Assembly (NCBI RefSeq): GCF_014764405.1 | Contig: NZ_CP061725.1 | Span: 6,262,001 to 6,326,000, forward strand | Direction: 5' to 3' | Length of the DNA: 64,000 nt | Source: Micromonospora craniellae | GTDB lineage: Bacteria; Actinomycetota; Actinomycetes; Mycobacteriales; Micromonosporaceae | In this document: positions 23,647 to 32,787 of the stretch, piece by piece | Numbering within the stretch: the first letter of the stretch is position 1 | How the letters are laid out: each line of letters begins with the position of its first letter | Position numbers and translations under genes: made by a program | The notes under the pieces: model-generated | The model's input: the letters and a program-made list of their open reading frames with translations, nothing else | Told to the model about the DNA's origin: nothing | Database searches by the model: none

Positions 23647-26600
23647 GTGGGACTGCGGGACGTGTTGCTGGGGTGGCCGGTGTACCGGCAGCTCACCGGC
23701 GCCGACCCGCTGGGCCGGGGCGCTGCCGCCCAGTCTGCGCGTTCGGCGGCGATCATCTCCCGCACCGAGGACGCCGACGAGGTGGCCCGGTCGGTCTGCC
23801 CGTACTGCGCGGTGGGGTGCGGTCAGCGGGTCTTCGTCCGTGACGGCCGGGTGACGCAGATCGAGGGCGACCCGGACAGCCCGATCTCCCGGGGGCGGCT
23901 CTGCCCGAAGGGTGCGGCCAGCAAGAGCCTGGTGACCAGTCCGCTGCGGCAGACGACGGTGCGGTACCGCCGGCCGTACGGGACCGAGTGGGAGGACCTC
24001 GACCTCGACACCGCCCTGGACATGATCGCCGATCGGGTGCTGGCGGCGCGGGCCCAGACATGGGAGGACGTCGACGCGCAGGGGCGTCCGCTGAACCGCA
24101 CACTGGGCTTCGCCAGCCTGGGTGGGGCGACGCTGGACAACGAGGAGAACTACCTCATCAAGAAGCTGTTCACGGCGGCGGGCGCGTTGCAGATCGAGAA
24201 CCAGGCCCGGATTTGACACTCCGCCACGGTTCCCGGTCTGGGAGCCAGTTTCGGTCGCGGTGGTGCGACGGTCTTCCAACAGGACGTGGCGAACGCTGAC
24301 GTCATCGTCATCCAGGGCTCGAACATGGCCGAGGCCCACCCGGTGGGTTTCCAGTGGGTGATGGAGGCCAAGAAGCGTGGGGCGAAGGTCTTCCACGTCG
24401 ATCCGCGGTTCACCCGGACCAGCGCGGTGGCGGACGCGTACCTGCCGATCCGGGCCGGGACCGACATCGTGCTGCTGGGTGCGGTGGTGAACCACATCCT
24501 CGCCAACGAGTTGGACTTCCGGGAGTACGTGTTGGCGTACACCAACGCGGCGACGATCGTCAGTGCCGAGTTCGTCGACGCGGAGGACGCCGAGGGTCTG
24601 TTCTCTGGGTGGGACCCGGAGACCGGCAGCTACGTGCAGGACAGCTGGCAGTACGCGGGCAACGAGGGTGACTCGGGCAGCGGCGGAACCTCTGAGGAGC
24701 GAGAGACCGCGGCGGGCCTGCGGCACGAGTCGCACGGCGCGCCGGTGGCGGGTGGGGCGGAGCGGGACGAGACGCTGCGGCATCCGCGCTGCGTCTACCA
24801 GATCCTCAAGCGGCACTTCGCCCGCTACACGCCGGAGATGGTGGAGCGGGTGTGCGGCCTGCCCCGGGAGAAGTTCCTGGAGTTGGCGCGTGCGTGGACG
24901 GAGAACTCGGGTCGGGAGCGGACCGGGTGCCTGATCTACTCGGTGGGGTGGACCCAGCACACGGTGGGCGTGCAGTACATCCGTACCGGGGCGATCATCC
25001 AGTTGTTGTTGGGCAACGTGGGTCGTCCGGGTGGTGGGGTGTTGGCGCTGCGTGGGCACGCCAGCATCCAGGGTTCGACGGACATCCCGACGCTGTTCAA
25101 CCTGCTGCCCGGCTACCTGCCGATGCCGCATCACGCCAGGCACGTGACCTTCGACGACTGGGTGGACGGCATCCGGCATCCGGGGCAGAAGGGTTTCTGG
25201 GGCAACGCGCGCGGGTACGCGGCGAGCCTGCTCAAGGCGTACTGGGGGGACGCGGCGACGCCGGACAACGACTTCTGTTACGGCTACCTGCCTCGGCTGA
25301 CCGGTGACCACGGCACCTACCAGCAGGTGCTCGACATGATCGCGGGCAAGATCAAGGGGTACTTCCTGCTCGGCCAGAACCCGGCGGTCGGGTCGGCGCA
25401 CGGGCGGGCGCAGCGGCTCGGCATGGCCAACCTCGACTGGCTGGTGGTCCGCGACCTGTTCATGATCGAGAGCGCGACCTTCTGGCAGCGGGGTCCCGAG
25501 GTCGCCACCGGCGAGATCGTGCCGCAGGAGTGCCGCACCGAGGTGTTCTTCCTGCCCGCCGCCTCGCACGTGGAGAAGGAGGGCACGTTCACCCAGACCC
25601 AGCGCCTGGTGCAGTGGCGGGAGAAGGCGGTCGAGCCGCCCGGCGACGCCCGCTCCGAGCTGTGGTTCTTCTATCACCTGGGGCGTCGGCTGCGGGAGAA
25701 GCTGGCCGGCTCGTCGCTGCCGCGCGACCGGGCGTTGCTGGACCTGACGTGGGACTACGCCACGCACGGCCCGCGCGACGAGCCGGACGCCGAGGCGGTG
25801 CTGCGGGAGATCAACGGGTACGACACCGCCACCGGCCGCCCGCTGTCCGCGTTCACCGAGGCCCGTGACGACGGTACGACCGCGGTGGGCTGCTGGATCT
25901 ACACCGGGGTGTACGCCGGCGGGGTGAACCAGGCGGCCCGGCGGCGGCCCGGCCACGAGCAGGACTGGGTGGCCGCCGAGTGGGGGTGGGCGTGGCCGGC
26001 GAACCGGCGTCTGCTCTACAACCGGGCGTCGGCGGATCCGCAGGGGCGGCCGTGGAGCGAGCGGAAGCGCTACGTGTGGTGGGACGCCGAGGCCGGCCGG
26101 TGGACCGGGCGCGACGTGCCGGACTTCGAGGTGACGAAACCACCGTCGTACCGGCCGCCGGAGGGCGCGTCCGGCCCGGCGGCCCTGGCCGGGGATGATC
26201 CGTTCGTCATGCAGTCCGACGGGAAGGGCTGGTTGTACGCGCCGAGCGGCGTGCTGGACGGGCCGCTGCCGACCCACTACGAGCCGGCCGAGTCCCCGGT
26301 GCGCAACCCGCTCTACGGTCAGCAGGCCAACCCGACCCGCAAGACGTACCCGCACCCGGTGAACCCGACGAACCCCAGTCCGCCCGCGTCGCACAGTCAG
26401 GTCTTCCCGTACGTGTTCACGGTCAGCCGGCTCACCGAGCACCACACGGCGGGCGGCATGAGCCGGACCGTACGGCCGTTGGCGGAGTTGCAGCCGGAGA
26501 TGTTCGTCGAGGTCTCCCCGGAGCTGGCCGGGTTGGTCGGGTTGACCCATCTCGGTTGGGCGCACCTGGTCACCTCGCGTGCGGTGATCGAGGCCAGGGT

Positions 26601-26937
26601 GCTGGTGACCGATCGGATCGTGCCGTTACGGGTGGACGGGCGGGTAATCCACCAGCTGTGGTTGCCGTACCACTTCGGGTACGAGGGGCTGGTCACCGGC
26701 GACTCGGCCAACGATCTGTTCGGCATCACCCTGGACCCGAACGTGCTGATCCAGGAGAGCAAGATCGGCACCTGTGACGTGCGTCCGGGGCAGCGTCCCA
26801 CCGGACCGGCCCTGCGCGAGCTGGTCCGCGACTACGGTGACCGGGCCGGCATCGTGCCGGGCAGCGCCCCGCCGGCGGTCACGCCCGGTGTGCCGACCAC
26901 GCCGACCGGGACCGGCGACGAGGAGGGGAAGCACTGA
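23647..26937 (+). CDS. fdhA: Formate dehydrogenase alpha subunit, selenoprotein
   Basis: This is one reading frame of 1,096 residues interrupted by TGA at 24214-24216, which I read as selenocysteine 190. The flanking NQARI-Sec-HSATVPGL matches the Sec site of FdnG/FdhF-type enzymes. Upstream are the [4Fe-4S] cysteines 51, 54, 58 and 86; downstream are AEAHPVGFQWVMEAKKRG and DPRFTRTSAVAD, typical of the molybdopterin-binding domains. It oxidises formate at Mo or W bis-MGD. Sec would be the metal ligand. A SECIS-like hairpin follows the TGA and selC, selA and selB are nearby. No twin-arginine signal is present, so the enzyme is probably cytoplasmic-facing. The stop overlaps fdhB (TGATG). Automatic annotation would split it into two genes. 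Confidence 0.95.
24214..24246 (+). promoter_or_regulatory. Selenocysteine UGA codon and SECIS-like hairpin
   Basis: TGA at 24214-24216 is followed after 11 bases by stem GGTTCCC (24228-24234), loop GGTCT (24235-24239) and stem GGGAGCC (24240-24246). The GGUCU loop and adjoining U's match the apical part of the Escherichia coli fdhF SECIS bound by SelB, and the spacing from the UGA is very similar. Confidence 0.85.
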
Positions 26938-27992
26938 TGGTCGACCCGCAGCACCGGTCGGGCCCGCCCGCGACGCCCGCCCCGGCGTACCAGCCGGCGT
27001 CGGCCTCCGGGTGGGTCGACGCGCCCCCACGGATGGGCTTCTTCACCGACACCAGCGTCTGCATCGGCTGCAAGGCGTGCGAGGTGGCCTGCAAGGAGTG
27101 GAACGGCGTGCCGGCCTCCGGCCTGGACCTGCTCGGCATGTCGTACGACAACACCGGGGCGTTGACCGCGAACTCCTGGCGGCACGTGGCCTTCGTCGAG
27201 CAGCCCCGTCCGGACGGTCGCCGCGACGCGCCCTTCGCCGGCACGCCGACCGGCGATCCGGTGAGCGCCGCATCGGCGGCGATCGCGGCCGGCACCGGCA
27301 ACCCCGCCGGCGCCGATCCGGGACTGCCGTCGGGTGACCCGTCGGCCGCCGCCCGGATGACCGAGTTCCTGGGCATGCCGGCCGCCGGACCGCCGGGCCG
27401 TACCGGCAGCGCCGAGGGTCGGTCCGACTTTCGCTGGCTGATGATGTCGGATGTGTGCAAGCACTGCACCCACGCGGCCTGCCTGGACGTCTGCCCGACC
27501 GGGTCGCTGTTCCGCACCGAGTTCGGCACGGTGGTGGTGCAGGAGGACATCTGCAACGGCTGCGGCTACTGCGTCTCGGCCTGCCCGTACGGGGTCATCG
27601 ATCGGCGGGTCGACGACGGCCGGGTGTGGAAGTGCACGCTGTGCTACGACCGGATCGGCGCGGGCCTGACGCCGGCCTGCGCGCAGGCGTGCCCGACCGA
27701 GTCGATCCAGTACGGCCCGCTCGACGAGTTGCGGGAACGGGCCGCCGCCCGGGTCGCCACGCTGCACGAGCGGGGGGCGCCGGAGGCGCGGCTCTACGGC
27801 CACGACCCGGCCGACGGGGTCGGCGGCGACGGGGCGTTCTTCCTGCTGCTCGACGAACCCGAGGTGTACGGCCTGCCGCCGGACCCGCAGGTCACCACCC
27901 GGGACCTGCCGAGCATGTGGCAGCGTGCCGGGGTCGCCGCGCTGGCCATGGCGGCGGTGGCTGTCGGCGCGTTCCTCGGCGGCCGGCGGTGA
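26937..27992 (+). CDS. fdhB: Formate dehydrogenase iron-sulphur subunit
   Basis: The 351-residue electron-transfer subunit has four ferredoxin-type cysteine clusters: CIGCKACEVACKEW near residue 41, CKHCTHAACLDVCPTG near 174, CNGCGYCVSACPYG near 206, and CTLCYDRIGAGLTPACAQAC near 234. An Ala/Gly/Pro-rich insertion of about 60 residues separates the first from the second. The C-terminus has one hydrophobic helix (VAALAMAAVAVGAFLGG), a membrane anchor as in FdnH. It would carry electrons from FdhA to the membrane subunit. Its ATG overlaps the fdhA stop and its stop overlaps the next GTG. Confidence 0.93.
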   Translation: MVDPQHRSGPPATPAPAYQPASASGWVDAPPRMGFFTDTSVCIGCKACEVACKEWNGVPASGLDLLGMSYDNTGALTANSWRHVAFVEQPRPDGRRDAPFAGTPTGDPVSAASAAIAAGTGNPAGADPGLPSGDPSAAARMTEFLGMPAAGPPGRTGSAEGRSDFRWLMMSDVCKHCTHAACLDVCPTGSLFRTEFGTVVVQEDICNGCGYCVSACPYGVIDRRVDDGRVWKCTLCYDRIGAGLTPACAQACPTESIQYGPLDELRERAAARVATLHERGAPEARLYGHDPADGVGGDGAFFLLLDEPEVYGLPPDPQVTTRDLPSMWQRAGVAALAMAAVAVGAFLGGRR

Positions 27993-29047
27993 CCCCGCGG
28001 CGCCCGGAGGTGGGTGACCGGTTCCGCCGCTTCCGCGACCAGGCGTCCGGTGGCGCGTCCGGCGGGCGGCGCGGTGGGCGCGGCGGCGAGGAGTTGGCGG
28101 TGCCCCGGGCGGAGTTCCGTTCCTACTACGGCCGGCCGATCCTGAAACCGCCGGTGTGGACCTGGGAGATCGCCGCGTACCTGTTCACCGGTGGGCTGGC
28201 CGCCGGCTCGTCGCTGCTGGCGGCGGGTGGGCAGGTGACCGGCCGTCCGGCGCTGCGCCGGGTCGGTCGGGTCGCCGCGCTGGCCGCGGTCACCGCCAGC
28301 GCGGGCCTGCTGGTCAAGGACCTGGGTCGGCCGGAGCGGTTCCACCACATGCTGCGGGTGGCGAAACCGACGTCGCCGATGTCGGTGGGTACCTGGATCC
28401 TGGGCGCGTACGGGCCGGCCGCCGGGCTGGCCGCGATCGCCGAGGCGGTGCCGCTGCTGCCCGAGCGGGGTCCGCTGGGGCTGGCCCGTCGGGTGTTGCC
28501 GCCGGTGGGGCGGGCCGCCGGGCTGGCCGCTGCGGCGACCGCGCCGGCCCTGGGCACGTACACGGCGGTGCTGCTGGCGGACACGGCCGTGCCGTCGTGG
28601 CACGAGGCGTACCCGCACCTGCCGTTCGTCTTCGCCGGCAGCGCCCTGGCCAGCGGCGCCGGGGTGGGGCTGCTCGCCGTGCCGCCCGCGCAGGCCGGTC
28701 CGGCACGGCGGCTGGCGGTGGCCGGCGCCGGCCTGGAGCTGTTCGGCGCGCACCGGTTGGAGACGAGGCTGGGACTGGTCGGCGAGCCGTACCGCACCGG
28801 GCGACCCGGCCGGCTGTTGCGCGCCGGCCGGGCGTTGACCGTCGCCGGGTTGGTCGGCGCGCTGGTGGGTGGCCGCAGCCGGGTGCTGTCGGCGGTGTCC
28901 GGCGCGGCGTTGCTGGCCGCGTCGGTGGCGACCCGCTTCGGGGTGTTCCACGCCGGTGTGGCCTCGGCGCGGGATCCGAAGTACACGGTGCTGCCGCAGC
29001 GGGAGCGTCTGGCGCGGCGCGCCGGTGAGGCGGCGACCGAGCGGTGA
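27989..29047 (+). CDS. NrfD-like membrane subunit of formate dehydrogenase
   Basis: The 352-residue protein has an N-terminal hydrophilic stretch with YYGRPILKPPVWTWEIAAYLFTGG, the characteristic entry of NrfD/PsrC-type subunits. About eight hydrophobic segments follow, with LLVKDLGRPERFHHMLRV in the second loop. NrfD subunits pass electrons to or from quinones without heme. This makes the complex FdhA-FdhB-NrfD rather than the cytochrome b type of Escherichia coli FdnGHI. The GTG at 27989 overlaps the fdhB stop. Confidence 0.85.
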   Translation: MTPRRPEVGDRFRRFRDQASGGASGGRRGGRGGEELAVPRAEFRSYYGRPILKPPVWTWEIAAYLFTGGLAAGSSLLAAGGQVTGRPALRRVGRVAALAAVTASAGLLVKDLGRPERFHHMLRVAKPTSPMSVGTWILGAYGPAAGLAAIAEAVPLLPERGPLGLARRVLPPVGRAAGLAAAATAPALGTYTAVLLADTAVPSWHEAYPHLPFVFAGSALASGAGVGLLAVPPAQAGPARRLAVAGAGLELFGAHRLETRLGLVGEPYRTGRPGRLLRAGRALTVAGLVGALVGGRSRVLSAVSGAALLAASVATRFGVFHAGVASARDPKYTVLPQRERLARRAGEAATER

Positions 29048-29101
29048 CCGGCTGCCGGCTCGGCGGTACGGCCGGACGCATGTTGTGATCCAATGCTCGG
29101 T

Positions 29102-29197
29102 GGAGGCGTTCAGGCGGCTGGTGCCCCTCCCGGTCTTCAACACCGGTGTGGTCCGGGATCCGGGCCAGGCGGGTTCGATTCCCGTCCGTCTCCGCCA
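29102..29197 (+). tRNA. selC: tRNA-Sec (anticodon UCA)
   Basis: A 96-base tRNA ends in an encoded GCCA. The anticodon stem CCGGT/ACCGG encloses CTTCAAC, giving anticodon TCA at 29137-29139, which reads UGA. It has a long variable arm (GGTCCGG/CCGGGCC, 7 bp) and a long D stem, both expected of bacterial tRNA-Sec. The T arm has GGTTCGATTCC. The acceptor stem begins GGAGGCG and pairs with CGTCTCC; the eighth pair expected in bacterial tRNA-Sec is T-C mismatched by my alignment. Confidence 0.93.
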
Positions 29198-29217
29198 GAC
29201 GGTGAGGAGATGACGCG

Positions 29218-30522
29218 ATGGGCGACGGCGGCGCCGACCTGCGGCGCCGGGTGCCGCGTACCGACGTGCTGCTGGCCGATCCCCGGTTGGTCGCGGCCGC
29301 CGCCGTGCTGGGCCGGGAGCGGGTGAAGGCCGCCGTGCGGCAGGCCCAGGACCGGGCCCGGCGCGGCGAGATCACCCCCGAGGCGGTACCCGCCGAGGCG
29401 CTGGCCGCGTTGCCGTCGGCCGCGCCGCGTGCGGTGCTCAACGCCACCGGCGTGCTGCTGCACACCAACCTCGGTCGGGCCGCTCTCTCCGAGGCTGCGG
29501 TGGCCGCCGTGGTCGCCGCCGCCGGGCACACCGACGTGGAACTGGACCTGGGCACCGGTCGGCGTGCCCGGCGGGGCCGCGACGCCGTCGACGCGCTCGC
29601 CGCCGCCGCGCCGGGGGCCGAGGCGGTGCACGTGGTCAACAACGGCGCCGCCGCCCTGGTGCTGGCCGCCACCGCGTTGGCCGCCGACGCCGAGATCGTG
29701 GTCAGCCGGGGCGAGCTGGTGGAGATCGGGGACGGGTTCCGCCTGCCGGACCTGCTGACCAGCACCGGGGCGCGGCTGCGGGAGGTCGGCGCCACCAACC
29801 GCGCCACCCTGGCCGACTACGCCGACGCGATCGGCCCCCGCACCGGTTTCGTGCTCAAGGTGCACCCGTCCAACTTCCGGGTCACCGGTTTCACGTCGGC
29901 GGTGCCAGTGCGGCGGCTGGCCGCGCTCGGCGTACCGGTGGTGGTGGACATCGGGTCGGGCCTGCTCGCGCCCGATCCGCTGCTGCCCGACGAGCCGGAC
30001 GCGGCCACCACGCTGCGTGCCGGCGCGGACCTGGTCACCGCCAGCGGCGACAAGCTGCTCGGCGGCCCGCAGGCCGGTCTGCTGCTGGGCTCGGCCGCGC
30101 TGGTGGAGCGGCTGCGCCGGCATCCGCTGGCCCGGGCGCTGCGGGTGGACAAGCTGACCCTGGCCGCGCTCGCCGCGACCCTCGGTGATCCGGCCACCCC
30201 CACCCGTACCGCCCTGCACGCCGACGCGGCGGTGCTGCGGGCCCGGACCGAGCGGCTGCGGGACGCGTTGGCCGCGGAGGGCCGCAAGGCCGACGTGGTG
30301 CCGTCGGTGGCGGTGGTGGGCGGTGGCGGTGCTCCCGGTGTCGAGCTGGACTCCTGGGCGTTGAGTCTGCCCGAGCGCTACGCCGGCCCGCTGCGCACCG
30401 GTGACCCGCCGGTGCTCGGCCGGGTGGCGCGGGGCCGGTTGCTGCTGGACCTGAGGTGCGTGCCGGAGCACGCCGACCCGGCCGTCGGCGCCGCTGTGCT
30501 GGCCGTGCCGGACGGCGACTGA
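29218..30522 (+). CDS. selA: L-seryl-tRNA(Sec) selenium transferase
   Basis: The 434-residue PLP enzyme converts seryl-tRNA(Sec) to selenocysteyl-tRNA(Sec) with selenophosphate. The PLP lysine is Lys279 in TASGDKLLGGPQAG. NATGVLLHTNLGRA near residue 76 and the GATNRATL region are also typical. It starts 20 bases after the tRNA-Sec gene with a GAGGAGA site, so selC and selA may share a transcript. selB follows two bases after its stop. Confidence 0.95.
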   Translation: MGDGGADLRRRVPRTDVLLADPRLVAAAAVLGRERVKAAVRQAQDRARRGEITPEAVPAEALAALPSAAPRAVLNATGVLLHTNLGRAALSEAAVAAVVAAAGHTDVELDLGTGRRARRGRDAVDALAAAAPGAEAVHVVNNGAAALVLAATALAADAEIVVSRGELVEIGDGFRLPDLLTSTGARLREVGATNRATLADYADAIGPRTGFVLKVHPSNFRVTGFTSAVPVRRLAALGVPVVVDIGSGLLAPDPLLPDEPDAATTLRAGADLVTASGDKLLGGPQAGLLLGSAALVERLRRHPLARALRVDKLTLAALAATLGDPATPTRTALHADAAVLRARTERLRDALAAEGRKADVVPSVAVVGGGGAPGVELDSWALSLPERYAGPLRTGDPPVLGRVARGRLLLDLRCVPEHADPAVGAAVLAVPDGD

Positions 30523-30524
30523 CC

Positions 30525-32327
30525 ATGCTCGTGGTGGCCACCGCCGGGCACGTCGACCACGGCAAGTCGACGCTGGTGCGGGCGCTGACCGGGATGGAAC
30601 CGGACCGGTGGGCGGAGGAACGCCGCCGGGGCATGACCATCGACCTGGGATTCGCCTGGACGACGTTGGCGTCCGGGACCACCGTCGCCTTCGTGGACGT
30701 ACCCGGGCACGAACGGTTCGTGCCGAACATGCTGGCCGGGGTCGGTCCGGTGCCCGCCGCAGCGGTGGTCGTCGCCGCCGACGAGGGCTGGATGCCGCAG
30801 TCCGCCGAGCACCTGGCCGCCCTGGACGCGCTCGGCGTCGCGTACGGCCTGCTCGTGGTGACCCGCGCGGACCTGGCGGATCCGGGGCCGGCGCTGGCGC
30901 GGGCCCGCGCGGAACTGGCGGTGACCTCGCTTCGCGGGGTGGAGGCGGTGGTGGTCAGCGGGGTCACCGGCGTCGGCCTGCCGGACCTGCGTGCGGCGCT
31001 GGACCGGCTGGCGGCCCGCGTGCCGTCGGCGGACCGTACGGCGCCGGTGCGGCTGTGGGTCGATCGCAGTTTCACCGTGCGCGGCAGCGGCACGGTCGTC
31101 ACCGGCACCCTCGGCGCGGGCCGGCTGCGCGTCGGTGACGAACTGGAACTGGCCGGCACCGGCGAGAAGGTGCGGGTGCGGGGCCTGCACCGCCTGGGCG
31201 AGGCCCGCGACGCCGTCGACCCGGTCGCCCGGGTGGCGGTCAACCTGCGCGGGGTGCCCCGGGACCGGGTCGCGCGCGGCGACGCGCTGCTCACCCCGGG
31301 CCGGTTCCGGGCGAGCGAGCTGGTCGACGTGCGACTGGCCGGCGACGCGGTGACCGCGCTGCCGGCCACGCTCACCCTGCACGTCGGTGCGGCGGCCGTG
31401 CCGGCGCGGGTCCGTCCGCTGGGCGGCGACACCCTCCGGCTGCGGTTGGGGCGTCCGGTGCCGCTGCTCGTCGGCGACCGCGCGTTGCTGCGCGACCCGG
31501 GCCGCCACCACGTCGCCGGTGGGGTGACCGTGCTGGACGTGTTGCCGCCGCTGTTGCGTCGTCGGGGCGCGGCGGCGGCCCGGGCGGCCGTGCTGGCCAC
31601 CCTGGACGGTCGGCCCGACCTTGCCGGTGAACTGCGGCGACGTGGTCTGGTCCGGGCCGGGGACCTGGTCCGCGCGGGCGTGCCGGTGCCCGTGGCCCCG
31701 GTGGCGGGGGACTGGCTGGCCGACCCGGACCACTGGCGGCGGCTGGCCGACCGGCTGGCCGACGCGGTGGCCCGCTACACCCGGGAGCATCCGCTGGAGC
31801 CGGGCGCGCCGGTGGAGGTGCTGCGCCGACAGCTCGACCTGCCCGACCGGGTACTGGTCGAGGCGCTGGTGCGGGCGCCGCTGCGGCTGACCGCCGGCCG
31901 GGTCGGCACGGCCGGCGCGGACCCGCTGCCGGAATCGGTGGCCCGCGCGGTCGCGCTGGTCCGCGACGACTACGCGGCATACCCGTTCCGGGCCCCGGAC
32001 GCCGACCGGCTGGCCGCCGTCGGGCTCGGGGTACGCGAGATCGGCGCGGCGGTGCGGGCCGGCGCGCTGCTGCGCCTGACCGGCAACGTGCTGCTGCTGC
32101 CCGGGGCGCCGCAGCAGGCGGTACGGGTGCTCGCCGGGCTGCCGCAGCCGTTCACGCTCAGCGCCGCCCGGCAGGCGTGGGACACCACCCGCCGGGTGGC
32201 GGTGCCGCTGCTGGAGCTGCTGGACCGGCAGGGCCGGACCCGCCGGTTGCCGGACGACGCCCGGGTGGTGGTCGACGCCGATTGCGTCGATCCGCCGGCC
32301 GCCGGGCGTCCCGGGCGCCTACCGTGA
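30525..32327 (+). CDS. selB: Selenocysteine-specific elongation factor
   Basis: The 600-residue GTPase begins with G1 AGHVDHGKST, then the switch region RRRGMTIDLGF, G3 DVPGHERF and a TRAD form of the G4 motif, as in other SelB proteins. Domains II and III follow (GSGTVVTGTL near residue 190). The C-terminal ~230 residues are the winged-helix repeats that bind the SECIS hairpin. It delivers Sec-tRNA to UGA codons in mRNAs such as fdhA. ATG 30525 is close behind selA. No selD is present in the window. Confidence 0.95.
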   Translation: MLVVATAGHVDHGKSTLVRALTGMEPDRWAEERRRGMTIDLGFAWTTLASGTTVAFVDVPGHERFVPNMLAGVGPVPAAAVVVAADEGWMPQSAEHLAALDALGVAYGLLVVTRADLADPGPALARARAELAVTSLRGVEAVVVSGVTGVGLPDLRAALDRLAARVPSADRTAPVRLWVDRSFTVRGSGTVVTGTLGAGRLRVGDELELAGTGEKVRVRGLHRLGEARDAVDPVARVAVNLRGVPRDRVARGDALLTPGRFRASELVDVRLAGDAVTALPATLTLHVGAAAVPARVRPLGGDTLRLRLGRPVPLLVGDRALLRDPGRHHVAGGVTVLDVLPPLLRRRGAAAARAAVLATLDGRPDLAGELRRRGLVRAGDLVRAGVPVPVAPVAGDWLADPDHWRRLADRLADAVARYTREHPLEPGAPVEVLRRQLDLPDRVLVEALVRAPLRLTAGRVGTAGADPLPESVARAVALVRDDYAAYPFRAPDADRLAAVGLGVREIGAAVRAGALLRLTGNVLLLPGAPQQAVRVLAGLPQPFTLSAARQAWDTTRRVAVPLLELLDRQGRTRRLPDDARVVVDADCVDPPAAGRPGRLP

Positions 32328-32331
32328 CGCC

Positions 32332-32529
32332 ATGGACCCCTCCGCGGTCTGGCGGGACCGGCAGCACCGGTGGCGGATCGAGGCGTACCGGGCGCCGGAC
32401 CTGCGGTTCGCCATCTTCGCCACCAACGGCACCACCGAGTCCGCGCCGCTGTGGTTGTTCGGGATGTCGGCGCTGGCCCGCTGGCTGATGAGCCACAAGA
32501 TCTCGCTGGACGACCTGGAGACCGACTGA
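32332..32529 (+). CDS. Small hypothetical protein
   Basis: The 65-residue protein contains two WLxxxxL-type helices (PLWLFGMSALARWLMSHKISLDDLE) and no domain I recognise. It starts four bases after selB. TACCGT lies six bases before the ATG, so it may also have its own leaderless transcript from within selB. A role in selenium metabolism is not supported beyond position. Confidence 0.6.
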   Translation: MDPSAVWRDRQHRWRIEAYRAPDLRFAIFATNGTTESAPLWLFGMSALARWLMSHKISLDDLETD

Positions 32530-32598
32530 TCGCCCAGTCGGGGGACAGAGCGGGCGAAAACCGGCACTCGACGACGGGTCGACCCTATCGTGCGACGT

Positions 32599-32781
32599 GT
32601 GAAGGACCGAGGCATCCGGAAGGTCGTCGCGGCACTGGCCGGCCTCGCGGTGATCTACTTCGGCGCCACCGGCCGGTCGGACGGCGAGGGCAGCGGGATC
32701 TCCGGTGGCCTGGTGGTGCTGGCCCTGCTCGCCGCCCTGCTGGTGTGGCACCTGACCAAACCCGGCGACGCGGCGAAGTGA
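32599..32781 (+). CDS. Small membrane protein
   Basis: The 60-residue protein has two hydrophobic segments (VVAALAGLAVIYFGATG and SGGLVVLALLAALLVWHL) linked by a short charged loop. TATCGT lies five bases before GTG 32599; GTG 32590 in frame is an alternative start. Function is unknown. Confidence 0.55.
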   Translation: MKDRGIRKVVAALAGLAVIYFGATGRSDGEGSGISGGLVVLALLAALLVWHLTKPGDAAK

Positions 32782-32787
32782 CGCCGG

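Noticed and set aside
24214..24285. TGA in fdhA as a simple nonsense mutation
   Set aside because: The position, flanking residues, SECIS-like hairpin and neighbouring selC-selA-selB all support Sec; the downstream frame is intact for 900 codons.
27455..27988. N-terminal extension of the NrfD-like frame antisense-free but overlapping fdhB
   Set aside because: It is the shifted frame of fdhB; the GTG at 27989 overlapping the fdhB stop is the natural start.
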